In this document: one piece after another, positions 1 through 10,600 of the stretch | Position numbering within the stretch: position 1 is the stretch's first letter | How the letters are laid out: each line of letters begins with the position of its first letter | NCBI GenBank assembly: GCA_965112735.1 | Contig: OZ218955.1 | Location: forward strand, 372,001 to 436,000 | Length of the DNA stretch: 64,000 nucleotides | Direction of reading: 5' to 3' | Source of the DNA: Phaeosaccion multiseriatum | Lineage: Eukaryota; Ochrophyta, other classes | Notes under the pieces: model-generated | What the model saw: the letters and a program-made list of their open reading frames with translations, nothing else | Told to the model about the DNA's origin: nothing | Databases searched by the model: none | Made by a program: the position numbers and the translations under genes

Positions 1-495
1 TGACATTGGCACGTGAGATAAACTACAGCACAGATGGACAGACTCACACATTCACAGCAAGGGGGAAGTATGCTGCGCTTCCAAGTAAACAACCGTCTAG
101 TTTTTCAATTCAATGGAAGGGAATTAATCGAGGGCAATGGTACCCAGAGGGTGTGAGTCTCCTCGGCAGGGAAGCTTCGCCAGGGCCCCTGTATAATGAT
201 GTTCTCTCCCCCTCGCCCTGCGACCCCCCCCCTCCACCCTCGCCCTCCTCCAACCCTCTCCCCCCTCTCCCTTCTCCTCCACTCGGGAAATCCACCTCCC
301 CCCTCCTCCTCTTCCTACCGCTCCTCATGTTCCTCCTCCTCCTCCTCCTCCTCCTCCTCCTCCTCCTCCTCCCCCTGCTCCTCCTCCTCCTCCTCCTCCT
401 CCTGCTCCTCCTCCTGCTGCTGCTGCTGCTCTCCCTCCCCATCCACTGCCATCCTCCTCCTCCCCGGTCTCCCGCCCTCCACAGCCCCGCCCAAA
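1..495. other. window edge downstream of the PP2C gene, CTC-rich
   Basis: No gene is supported here. About 195-440 is a pyrimidine-rich stretch dominated by CTC/CTG triplets, so open frames across it are low-complexity Leu, Ser or Glu/Arg runs. It lies just 3' of the stop codon of the minus-strand phosphatase gene and could be its 3' untranslated region or an intron leading to a further exon outside the window. Confidence 0.5.
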
Positions 496-3190
496 CTACC
501 CCCCCCCCGCGGTGACGGCGTTGAGATCTGCGGCCTTGACGGTCATCAAGCGCGTCGCTCCCTTCGCTACAAAGTCCATCTCGAACGGTTTCTCCTCCCC
601 CGTAATGGCCCACTGCGCAATCACGCTCTTGGGCCCGAGCTTGGGTACAATCTCCCCCGCCACAACAATGTACATTCGGTCTGGAGTCTCCCCCGACCGG
701 CCCAAGAAGGCCCCATCCTCCAGCTTGACCTCCTCCATTCGATCGGCAAGGTCTCCCATCTCAAGCGGGGTGAGTGCTTTGGTCTCCGGGGTGTGCCGAA
801 GCGCTTTGAGCACCACCTCTCTGAGGATGCCCATGGCGATACAATGCCGGAAGGAGGAGCGATCGAGTGTCCAAAGGAAGCCCGTGGAGGTGCACTTGAT
901 CGTCGCTGTCCGGGGCTCTCCGTACATCAGGGCGAGCTCTCCGAAACAGGACCCACTGGCGCTTATATCACCAACGCGCTTATCTTTCCCCTTGGCATCT
1001 GCCACGGACACCACGTACCCGCCTGCACCCACCATGTAAAACTTGTCTCCATCATCCTTCTCTTTGATAACGATGTCCCCCGGCTCCACCTCCTCCTTAT
1101 TCATGGCGTGGATGATAAGGTCGAGCTGTGTCTCGCTCAGCTTGGCGAAGAGAGGGAGGGCCTTCAGGCACCGTGCCATCACCTCCTTCTCCTCCGCCGT
1201 CTTGACGCTCCCCATGGTGTTGGTGAGCGAAGCGGTGGCGTTGGCACCTCCTAGCTCCCCGTCCTGCTCATTGCCTAGCAGACGCCTCTGTGCGTCGTTG
1301 CCGAAGTGCCTTCGCACGGGGCGCATGCCGACCGTCTCAATGCCCTCCGGACTGACCATACTGATCTTCTTGCTTATTCTCCTCGTATGGGCCGACGCCG
1401 CAGATTCTTCCCCGCTGCCGGTCTTTCCTCCTTCGCCGCCTGCTTCGGCTCCTCTTCCTTCTCCTTCTCCTCCTCGTGGTCCTTCCGTAAAGTTCTCTAC
1501 GAAAAGAATGATGATTGTGATGTCGTCTGTGCGGGTCTCGTACTGCAGCCACAAGCGAAAGCTCTCCTGCACCACGTGTCGAGCGGCTTCCAGAGGGTCC
1601 TCATATCTATCGCACACGCGCACACGCATACACACACACAAAGAAGAAGAAGAAGAAAAGAGAGGGGGAGGGGGGGGGGAGTTCATGTTAAGGTGGGAGA
1701 CAGCACAGGACAAGAGTGGCACGAAGAGGTCGAGAGCCCAGAGCCTAGAGCCCACTCGTCCATGGGAAGGGACCAGCGCGAGAGACCCAAGTCTGGCGCT
1801 CCTCCCTCCCTCCCTCCCTCCCTCCCTTCCTCCCTCTTTGTCTCCAATTCACTCACCTGTCGATGACCTCCATGACCTGCTTGGACGTCATAAACTCCCA
1901 CACGCCATCCGAGGCCACCACGATGAACCTGTCGTCCTTGGTTAGCCTACGACACACCTGCTCTGGATCGGGGCAGACCCCCACCGACTTTGCCACATTA
2001 TCTCCTAGAGACCGCGTGAAGGCACACCCCGGTCGCTCGAGGTCGGCACACCACACCCGGGGCGGGTCTCCCTGATCGTCGAGCTCTTCGCCCAGTTGGG
2101 TATCCCAATCCTCATGGATGGGCTCGTAGCCCTCCAGTTGGTCGATAGTCATCACCTTGCCGCCTGAGGCCTTGATGCGTTCCCGCTCGTCTCGGCGGAA
2201 CGGCGTTTGGTCCAGCGACAGAGGCACGGCCTTGAGGAGCCCATCCTCCCCCTGGCGGGCGATGATGGCTCGACTGTCCCCTACATTGTTGACAAACAGC
2301 GTGTCCTCCCTCAGCAGGATGGAGCAGGCCGTGGTGCCGCTGAGCGAGTCATCAAATTGAGCTTGGTGGATGGCGTCGTCTGTCTCCTTGTGGCACGAGT
2401 AGCCTTGCTCCAGGACCTCCTCGTCGCTCAGCTCGGAGTAGGTGCCTCCGTTGGCCTTGGCCTTCTTGCCTAATCGCCGAATCAAATTCTTGGGAAGGTT
2501 CTTGGAGGCAAACTGAGCGCATAAATCCCCCGTGCTGCCGTGCCCGTCGTACACACCAACCATGAGGGAGTTGGGGTCGCCGCAGAACTGCTCCTCTACA
2601 TTGTAGCTGTCCTGGTTGGCCTTGTTGGGTGTGGCGGGGTAGAACCCCCTCTGGGAGACATGTGCGTACCGTAGGTCGAACGACAGTGTCGAGGTCATGC
2701 CGTCGGTCCCCAGGCCGCCATGGATAGTGATTGTTTTCGTCTCCTTCGACTCATCCACCCTCGCCCTCAGATCCGCCTCCGTCAGCCCGTGCTCTTGGTA
2801 CTGATTGTACGTGGAGTAATTGTCAAAGCCCTTTCTATCATCTCCCTCACTGGTTGGTGCCACGAATCCATCTGCGACGGCCGCTGCCGCCGCTGCCGCC
2901 CCTGGCTTCACTTCGCCCACTTCTGCGGCTGTGGCTGGTTCCGAAGCTCCTGCGGTGACCCCCTCCTCCTCTAGTGTCTGCGGCGCCTGGCCCTGCTCGC
3001 TAGAAGCCGGCGTTGTCGCATCGTCCGTGCCTGCTCCTTTTTCTGCTCCCTCCCCTCCCTTCGGTGGAGTTCCGCCCACAGCCTCGTCCGAATCCACCGC
3101 CATGACCGCATTGTTCTTACCGGGGGCACTGGGACCACTCTTTTTCAGTGCCCCCTGGACCTGGCCGAGTGCACTGGCGCCACAGCCCAT
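496..3190 (-). CDS. protein phosphatase 2C with two cyclic-nucleotide-binding domains
   Basis: Two exons, 3190-1857 and 1606-496, joined by a GTGAGT...AG intron, give 814 residues. I chose the internal Met at 3190 because it yields MGCGAS, a classic N-myristoylation start with a palmitoylatable Cys3. After an acidic low-complexity linker comes a PP2C Ser/Thr phosphatase domain with all the metal-site motifs: VGVYDGHGS, SGTTA, VGDSRAI, DQTP, SLGD, ASDGVWEF and, just after the intron, DDIT. The second exon carries a cAMP/cGMP-type domain with a canonical phosphate cassette (FGELALMYGEPRTATI) and then a more degenerate second one. The family (PP2C-cNBD, often with a C-terminal protein kinase) is known in plants, algae and other protists. 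Here the frame stops at a TAG straight after the second domain, so either the kinase is absent or it lies in exons beyond the left edge. Membrane-anchored, cyclic-nucleotide-controlled dephosphorylation is inferred. Confidence 0.85.
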
Positions 3191-3770
3191 TCTTGCTAGA
3201 GCCGCCGGGCCAACTCTTCTGCTCTCCTCTCTGTTCCCCCCTATCAACAGGTGAGGGGTTTCTTGACAGAAGCAGCCGCCCCGCCCCTCGCCTCCTCACG
3301 GAACTGTGTATACACCCACTCGTACAGCGCAGCTGAAGCACCTGAGCAAGCCGCAGCAATCTCCTCCTATCCAACCTTCTCAACTTCCCTCCCCTCTCCT
3401 CTCCCTCCTTTCTTTTCTTTCCTAATGATGGGATTGTGGTTGCTTCAGCCAAATGAAGATCCGCAGCAGAGACGAGCTGTGCTAGAACAGAAGTCTCGCG
3501 GCTTCTCACAGCTGTCAGCCTAGCTGTGGTGTTGCTAGGCTCTCTTGGAGGGCACACAAGGCCCGCGTAACGCTTAAGCCGATATGCCTGCATGGATGTA
3601 CGTAAGTCAACGGGAGAGGAAACCGGTCAATAAACTGTAGGGGGGGGGGGGTTGGGGGATGGTCCTGCCTTGTTGTGCTGCTTCTCATCCCTCTGGACCC
3701 TCCACAGTCATCCCCCTGCCGCTACTATTTATACATTTCGACACCTTTCCCCCTTTCCTTTTGACGTTTC

Positions 3771-3925
3771 ACTAACTCGCACAAACCTCTCGTTAGACGT
3801 GGGGCTTCTCGCACCCCTCTACAGTACACTTCTTGCTATTATGGCTATTCTCACCGTCCCGCAAGAGGTGTACTGTACAGGGGTGCAAGAAGCGCCACGT
3901 CTAAGGAGGGGTTTATGTGAGTCAT
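3771..3925. repeat. imperfect hairpin (inverted repeat, ~55-65-nt arms)
   Basis: The left arm (about 3771-3836) and right arm (about 3871-3925) are reverse complements with scattered mismatches and small gaps, separated by a loop of roughly 34 nt. The best-paired part covers 3793-3836 against 3871-3905. No target duplication or conserved terminus like those of the TCGGCCCC elements is visible. It could be a small non-autonomous element or encode a structured RNA; nothing in the sequence decides. Confidence 0.6.
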
Positions 3926-4630
3926 GGAAAAGAAAAAAAAATGACAAAAATTATGTCAAAGGAGATATCCAAAGGACGCCTTTGCATTGCCCCCCCTTTT
4001 TTGGAGGTGGATGTACTGCCAAGGGTGTGAGCAGGACCCGGTGTATTGCATTGGCCGCGGAGCGGTGGTAAGGAGGTGTAGAGAGAGAGGCTGTGAGAAG
4101 CAGGCCCTGAGTGGATGTACGTGAGGCACGCTCGAGTGAGAGGTGCGCTAGCGAAGCACAAGAGGAGCTAGCCGAGCAGAACGACGAGGAGATTATTCAG
4201 TGTGCACCGGTGTCAAAGTGAAGAGCTGCCACCGACATTAGTAGGAGAGCAAGGAAAGGGGGCGCATTTTTCTATCTTCAACGGAACCAGAGGAGCGACA
4301 TTAAGGAAAGAAAGAAAGCAAAGGAGGAGGGGAATGGTGTGGGTTTGCTTGCGGGATTGGGGCATCGCCATGTCGGAGACGAGACTCAACTGCCTCGTTT
4401 CGTGTGGAGAGGGCTGGAGAGCGCGTCTGCTGTTGCTGCCAGCGCCTGCTGCGGCCGTCGGGGTTGGGAGCTATCGAGTAGCGTGGTGGTGATCGTGGGA
4501 TGGTAACGGCGAGAGAGAACAAGAGAAGAGCGCGGAAGGCGGTGCGAGCGAGCGTGCGTGCGAGCGGAGAGCGTGTCTGGCATTTTTTCTCTGATTCCTC
4601 GGGAGGACTTGCGGTTTCTTGACCCGACTA

Positions 4631-5149
4631 TCGGCCCCGTGCACGCCTAGCGGCCTAGGCCTATTTTGGAAAATTGCCCGGCCTAGCGAGGGCCGTAGGC
4701 CCTCGGCCTATTTATAGGCCGCCTAGGCGGCGGCCTAGGCGGGGGCCGGAGGCCCGCGGCCTAGGGCAGACGCCAACTAGGCGCAGGTCCAGGGCGGGAA
4801 TATGCTCATATGCCCCTGGGCTGGCCCGGAACCCGCCCAAGTGTCGTCAGTTTTAAGCAAATGTATTGCATGGGACAAGTGAGGAGTAGACTTGGTTCGT
4901 ATTGTCTCTTTCCGCCTCGCTGGCCCTACGAGGAGTGCAGGCCTAGAGGTGTGCTGCTACCCACTGGCTGGGCGGCACCACGCACGCGCCCACGGACGGG
5001 AGGCTGCCTAGAGGCGGGCTATAGGCCGCCTAGGGCTGAAAAGTGAGCGGCCTAGAGCGGCCGGAGCCCGCCAGCCTAGGCCTATTTCGGCCGAAGGCCG
5101 AGCGGCCTAGCGGCCTAGAGCCTAGGCCGCTAGGCGTGCACGGGGCCGA
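4631..5149. mobile_element. MITE-like TIR element 1 (519 bp)
   Basis: A perfect 30-bp terminal inverted repeat bounds the element (4631-4660 and 5120-5149). The ends read TCGGCCCC...GGGGCCGA. The 6-bp sequence CGACTA occurs directly outside both ends (4625-4630 and 5150-5155), as expected of a target-site duplication. The interior is very GC-rich with many GGCCTAGG-like palindromes and contains no transposase frame, so it is non-autonomous. Two further elements in this window share its terminal octamer and duplication length. A 6-bp duplication does not fit the commonest superfamilies (hAT 8, Mutator about 9, Tc1/mariner TA), so I assign none. Confidence 0.85.
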
Positions 5150-5769
5150 CGACTAAAGAGTTTGAGAGGAGGAAGGAGCCGAAGGAAGGAGTAGAGTAAC
5201 AGTGGTCAAACGAGAGGGAGGTGAGGGAACGACATGTGTCAGTACCCCAGGCAGCTCGTTAGAGACAATGCAGAGTGAGATTTACGCAAACCACTTCTTT
5301 TCTTTTATCGCCCAGTTGGGGCTGTGCAACCGCACCCCATGTAGGCGTGTCCTCACTGCTTGTTAGTGAGTGGTTGGGGGCAAGTCCCGGCCAAACGTTT
5401 TCTCGCCCTCCCCTCCCTCGTACCACACCCCTTGGCATCATCCCTTCTCCCCCGACGCACAAGCGCTGACACTCGAGCGCCGGAGGGACGATGGAAGAGG
5501 CCTATGCCTAGTCTTATGTCGCTGCCTCGCTCTTTGAACGAGTTGAGGATAGAAAAAGGCCAGAACGAAGAAAAGCAGTCTCGTCCGTTCACGCACGCAT
5601 CAACCCACCTGCCAGTCACTCCGCTCTCAACCTGAGCGACTCGGGAATATATACACCGTGCTCAGTATGCACATGTAGCCCTACGATCAAAGAGCGACGG
5701 GTGTATGGTGTGCCCCCTCCCTCCCCGTCCAATCCACCCTCTCTCCCTCCCTCCCCGGCTAGTTAGCCA

Positions 5770-6022
5770 TCGGCCCCCCGCGGGACTTCTCGGGCCCCCG
5801 ATAAGCAGAAGCCTGAGGCGGCCTGCGGCCGAAAGCAAGAAGCCCGGGGCTGGCCTGCGGCCAGAAGCCTACAGGAAAGTAGCGAGAAGCCCAAGTCTCC
5901 CATTTTTTTTCCCAGCCTGAGAAGCCCGAAGCCCAGACCTCTGGCCTGCGGCCAGAAGCCCGAAGCCTGGAGGGGGCTATGGCCCAGAAGCCCGGAGCCC
6001 GAGAAGCCCCGCGGGGGGCCGA
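5770..6022. mobile_element. MITE-like TIR element 2 (253 bp)
   Basis: The terminal repeats pair over 26 bp with a single mismatch (5770-5795 and 5997-6022) and have the same TCGGCCCC/GGGGCCGA ends as the element at 4631. The flanking hexamers TAGCCA (5764-5769) and TGGCCA (6023-6028) match at five of six bases, consistent with an aged 6-bp target duplication. The interior is built of GAAGCC and CTGCGGCC words and is unrelated to the interior of element 1. No protein-coding capacity. Confidence 0.75.
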
Positions 6023-6764
6023 TGGCCAAGAACATGAATCAGGGAGGGGGGGGAGTATTGACAAAAAGCGAGCCGCGCTTCGCTCCGGCGGCGCGGGGTG
6101 AACGACCACAGACCCTCGGCTTGCTGGACGACTCGTCCCTCCCGTCGACCCAATCGGCCCTCGTCGGCCTACGATGACTCGTCCTCTCCTCTGTCACGTC
6201 TCGCACTACTCCTCTCAGCCCCCCTTTGTTTGTTAGGCGATACTCGTGTCCTTCGGTGCTCCGTGTGTACTTAGGCGAAGTACCTCGCTTGGAGGGCATG
6301 CCTGCTGTCGTCAAGAATGCCAGTTCCTCTCCACAGAGCGTCAGTGCGAAGCACGTCGTCGAGCACCACTCCACGGTCTTGGTTAGTTCCCTTCAGACTT
6401 GTAGTAGTGGGGTGCTGGGCGTGGGAGGAAAGCCGTGGTAGTAGTTGCTCTCGTCCTTCTCTCGGGACCGTCGCTCCAGCTCCGAGCCTCAGCCGGTGAA
6501 GTAATCTCGCGCCCTCGTCTCCCTCCTGGGGCTGCTCCATTCGGCGCTCAACACACAGAGACGGGCACGGTGAGAAAGAAAAAGAGGGAAAAAAGTGGAC
6601 ACCCCCGGGGAAAGGGGCGCCAAGCGAAAAAACACAATGTCATCTTGCCGCGGCGCTCGAAGCAGCTGCATATATAGCTGCACCACCACCACAGCTCTTG
6701 GTACTCTCTTGCGCGCGTCCAAGGCTCTCACACCCCCCGCAGTGCCGGACGTGAGAGCGAGGCA

Positions 6765-7246
6765 ATGGCTTCCAATCAGCCAGTGAAGGGTCAGCCGGAG
6801 GGAGCAACGGTCCAAGCCATCCATTACTTGCAGGTGAGGCAAAAAGGAAGGGAGGGGATGATGTTTGGCACAAAGCTGTTTGGCACCAAAGAGCGAGAGC
6901 GAATTACGATGACTGCTTCTGCATGCTCTTCGCTCGTTTAGAGAGGCCCAGACTTGTTGTCGCATTACGTTCTTGCTGTTGCCTCTCGCTCCTTAAGGCC
7001 GGACTCCAGACCGCGGCTCAGGCTGTGAAGGCGCGCGAAAGTGATCTGGAGAAAGAGAACATCGCCCTCAAGCGTGAGATGGCCAAGACCGCCTGGCGGT
7101 GCGCGCCTGCAGGAGTAGCCCTCATCTGGGCGAAGGAGAAGGACCCTCAGCTTGTATCATGCAAGGCCTGGAATGTGCACTCCAAGAAGCCTGCGGACAA
7201 GGCATTCTTGTGCCCCAATTGCAGTGGCGGCTTCTACCATTCGTGA
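6765..7246 (+). CDS. small protein of unknown function, coiled coil plus Cys pair
   Basis: Exon 1 is 6765-6833 (23 codons, ending CAG|GTGAGG) and exon 2 is 6998-7246; the join keeps frame and gives 105 residues. The middle of the product is a charged helix of coiled-coil type with repeated Ala, Glu and Lys (around residues 24-58). The end holds a CPNC motif preceded by another Cys, which could be a small metal site. I do not recognise a family. The apparent stop TGA sits inside a good donor (TC|GTGAGT at 7243), so the protein may be spliced on to a further exon I could not identify. It runs towards the 3' end of MSH5 on the other strand. Confidence 0.4.
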
Positions 7247-7607
7247 GTTTGTATAGATAGTGTGACGGTGCAGCAGCCCTGCAGGTCAGCGTCTCGAGCA
7301 ATTTGAAAATGCACTCTTTATTGAGCCTTGAGAGCCTTCGCTTGCCACTCTCCCCCAAACCTGCATGTCCTTTCCATTCGCTCGTCTTCTCTCTACCTTG
7401 GCTGACATGGGAAGCTGCAAGAGTGATTGTTGGCCTCTCACGCCCCCGCTGGCAACTCCGGGGGTGGCGGTGCCACGTAAGGGCCATTCCGAGGACACGA
7501 GCATATAGCCCAGAGCCCCGGAGTCACCCCAGCACCGCCCCGAGTCGCCACAACCTTCGCCCTTCTCTGACTCGCCCTGCCCCTGTGCCCCCCCCCCCCC
7601 TTCCCCC

Positions 7608-10600
7608 CTACCCCGTGTTGCTTGGGAGCCCCCCAGCCATAGAGTCGCACAGCACCTCCTCGGGACAGGGACTGGCACCGTCAGTAGCACCGCTTTCAGC
7701 ACCGTCCTCGGCATCTCCGCTGGGAGCCCGACTCCCTCTGTCGGGTGGCAGTTTCCTCTCCACCCCAGCTCTCTTGATCCCATCACCAACACCACTGGCA
7801 GGACCATTGCCACGCGACCCTAGGACAGACACAGCAGCTGTGTCTCCTCCTTCTCCCCCTCCTTCACCTTGTCCTTCTCCTCCCTCTCCTCCTTTACCAC
7901 CACTACCACCACCGCTACGCCCCGGACTCGCAAGTCTACCACCATGACCCCGATCACTCAGTCCTGCAGCTGTGCCCCCACTACTTCTCCTCCTACTAGC
8001 TGTAGTCATAGTCGTGGCAGCACCACTGCGGGTAGTGGCCAAGAGCTGCTCCATGGACAGCACGAGGTCGTCGAGCTGCCGCTTGGGACAGGTCAGCCAC
8101 GGCTCCGTCCCGCTGAGGACAAGCTTCAGACTCCGCCTCATCGCCTGGTCGCACCCCCTGCCCCTCTCGCAGTCCTGTGCCCCCCCGCCACCTCTTCCGT
8201 CGGGCCCTCCTCCTCCTCCTCCTCCTGCTGCTGCTCCTCCTGTATTGTCACCGCCCACTGTGGCAAAAGGCGCAAAGGCCAATGCCGCGCCCGCGCCCAC
8301 ATTGCTCTTGCCTGCCCTGCCGCCGTCCTGGTCATCCTCACCGAGCTCTGCCTCTGACAGGGCGGTGTGCTGGACCGGCAGAGGCCTGCAGCTGAGCCTG
8401 TGGCGGTGGTCCTGAGCGGGTCTCAGCCCCTGACCGATGGCGATGCTGCGCTCCACCGTCTCTGCCCTCGCCAGGACAGCCTCGGGCACTCTGGTCCAGG
8501 GATGAGTGAGAGTGTGGGGCAGGAGCGAGTCAGGCCAGCCGCAAGCAAGGATGAGATGTACGAAGACGGACGGGACAGACGTCACGATGGAGAAAGAGCC
8601 GCACCCAGGGATACCACGAGCGAAAAGGACCTTTCCTTAAGTATGACCCCGCCATATGCATACACGGAGCTAGGCATATGAAGCAAGTGAATGCGCCCAG
8701 TGATATCACTGACTAACTCTTGGACCTCCCCTTTCTTTCGAGCAATGTGCGGCTGGCCTTCTTCTACCCCCTGCTGCCATCCCTCCTCGCCTTACCCTGC
8801 CATCCTCGCGCAAGCCACCCCGAAAGACTTGCCCACGGCCCCTGTGACGAGCTTGTACAGGGGTGTGGGGTCCCCGTTCTCGTCGTCGAAGCTGGCAGGG
8901 CCGTGTTCTCCACCCTCAGCCTCAAAGTCGCCGTCCTCCTCGCCCAGCAACAGCTCTCGCCCTCCTCCTCGCAGTCTGCGCCTGTGTGCACGCGTGTGCA
9001 CGTGTACGTGTGCGTGTGGGTGTACGTGTGTGTGTGTGTGCGTTTGCGTATGTGTGTGTTGAGTTGGAAGAGTCAAAGAGGGAGAAGCGCCTGCCTACTG
9101 GCTCGCAACGGCCGGCCAGCCAAAGGGACGAGTCCACACACGCACGCACTCGAGTGTGCTCGCTGAGTAAGCTTGAGGACGTGCTTACCTCGCTGCTGGA
9201 GTGACGTGCACATCCATACGATACACGCGAACACGGGGCAGGCCCTCCACCTCTCCGTTGGCCCGCACCCGCCCCAGCACACCCTGCCACACCACGCGTC
9301 ACACCACCCCGTCCGTACCGTCCGTAGGGGCAAAGGTACATAGCCAAGAGGGCAGAGAGTGACAGAGAGAGACAGAGAGGCCGAGAGGGGGGGGCGTGTT
9401 TGCGTGCGTGAGTGTGTGCGTGTGAAGAAGGGCAAGGAGAGAGTCAAGTCATGCCATTTGCAGCAACTGCCTCCTCGATGCCCGCTAGGCCTCACAGTAG
9501 CCATAGCTGGCACTTACTTCACTACGTACTTACCCTTTGGAAGATCTCGTGGAAGTGGAGGGTGGCCAGCACGTGCACGTCGTCGCGACGGTTGGCGAAG
9601 TGCTTGATGACTGCCACCCAGCGAGAGAAAGCCAGACGAGCCAAGCGAGGCCAGTGGCCAGACCGCCAAGGAGGGGAGGAGGAGAATTAGGGGTTTGGGG
9701 CAGGCAGTGTGGTATGGTGTCAAGTAGTGTCAAGCAGCCACCCAGCACGCCTTAGTGGCAAGGCGGAACGAGAGCGAGCCTAGTTGCCCCTTCCCCCCCC
9801 CTGGGCTATTTGGTGCCTCTTGACGGTCCTGCAGAAGCTCACCTGCCGCCATGAGCCACACTCCGTCCGTGGGGTTGGTGCCTTTGCCGAACTCGTCAAT
9901 GAGGAGCAGAGAGGACACATGTGAGCCCTCAGGGGCCTGAGAAACACCACTGCCGGCGTCGGTGCCAGTGGCGTGGCCGGGGTCAGGGGCAGGGCTCGGT
10001 CTGCCACCCCCCGGGAGATGAATCATCCTTGCCACCTGCGCCAGATCGATGGCGAAGGACGACTGCGGAAGGCTGCTCGCTCCGTGGAGAGAGAACGGTT
10101 GGGAGCGGTAGGCGGAGAGTCGCACAAGAGGAGCAGCAGCAGCCAAGAGGGGATAGTGAGTGTACGGTGGGGCGTTGCTCTCCATCTCACATCCACACAC
10201 CTCGCTGTCTCGACGGAGCTGATGCGCGTAAGGATGCGCCCGGTGAGGCCGATGATGGCGTTGGAGCATGGAATGAAGCTCCCAACGTGCGCGAGCAGCA
10301 CGAGCACGCCCACTTGCTTGAGGTACACGGACTTGCCGCTGCTGTTGGCCCCCGTGATGATACCCACTCGGCTGGCGGGGGTGAGGTAGGTGTCCTGTGG
10401 TTGTTCAAAGACAGAGTCGAGCCGAGCCGAACCCCACCGCACCATACAATCAGAAAGGGAGATCATGGTCGACCATCGGTATTGTGGAGTCAGTTTTGCA
10501 ATGTAAGTACGTGAGTACGTGAGGTGAGTGTGTGTGGGTCAGGTGGACCTCCTCTTCTGTGTGGCGTTCGGGCCAGTGGATAGTGGATGGTGGACAGCCG

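Larger units (their letters stand above)
3191..6764. other. long intergenic region between divergent genes
   Basis: About 3.6 kb with no convincing exon on either strand; its open frames are short and unrelated to known domains. It holds a hairpin (3771-3925) and two TIR elements, described separately. The promoters of the minus-strand phosphatase gene and of the plus-strand small gene should lie at its two ends. Confidence 0.6.

Noticed and set aside
110-613. Arg/Gly-rich minus-strand frame at the left edge
   Set aside because: Overlaps the end of the PP2C gene in another frame and consists of antisense CTC repeat.
4674-5046. Arg/Pro-rich open frames at 4674-5046
   Set aside because: They lie inside the non-coding TIR element and have no start context or homology.
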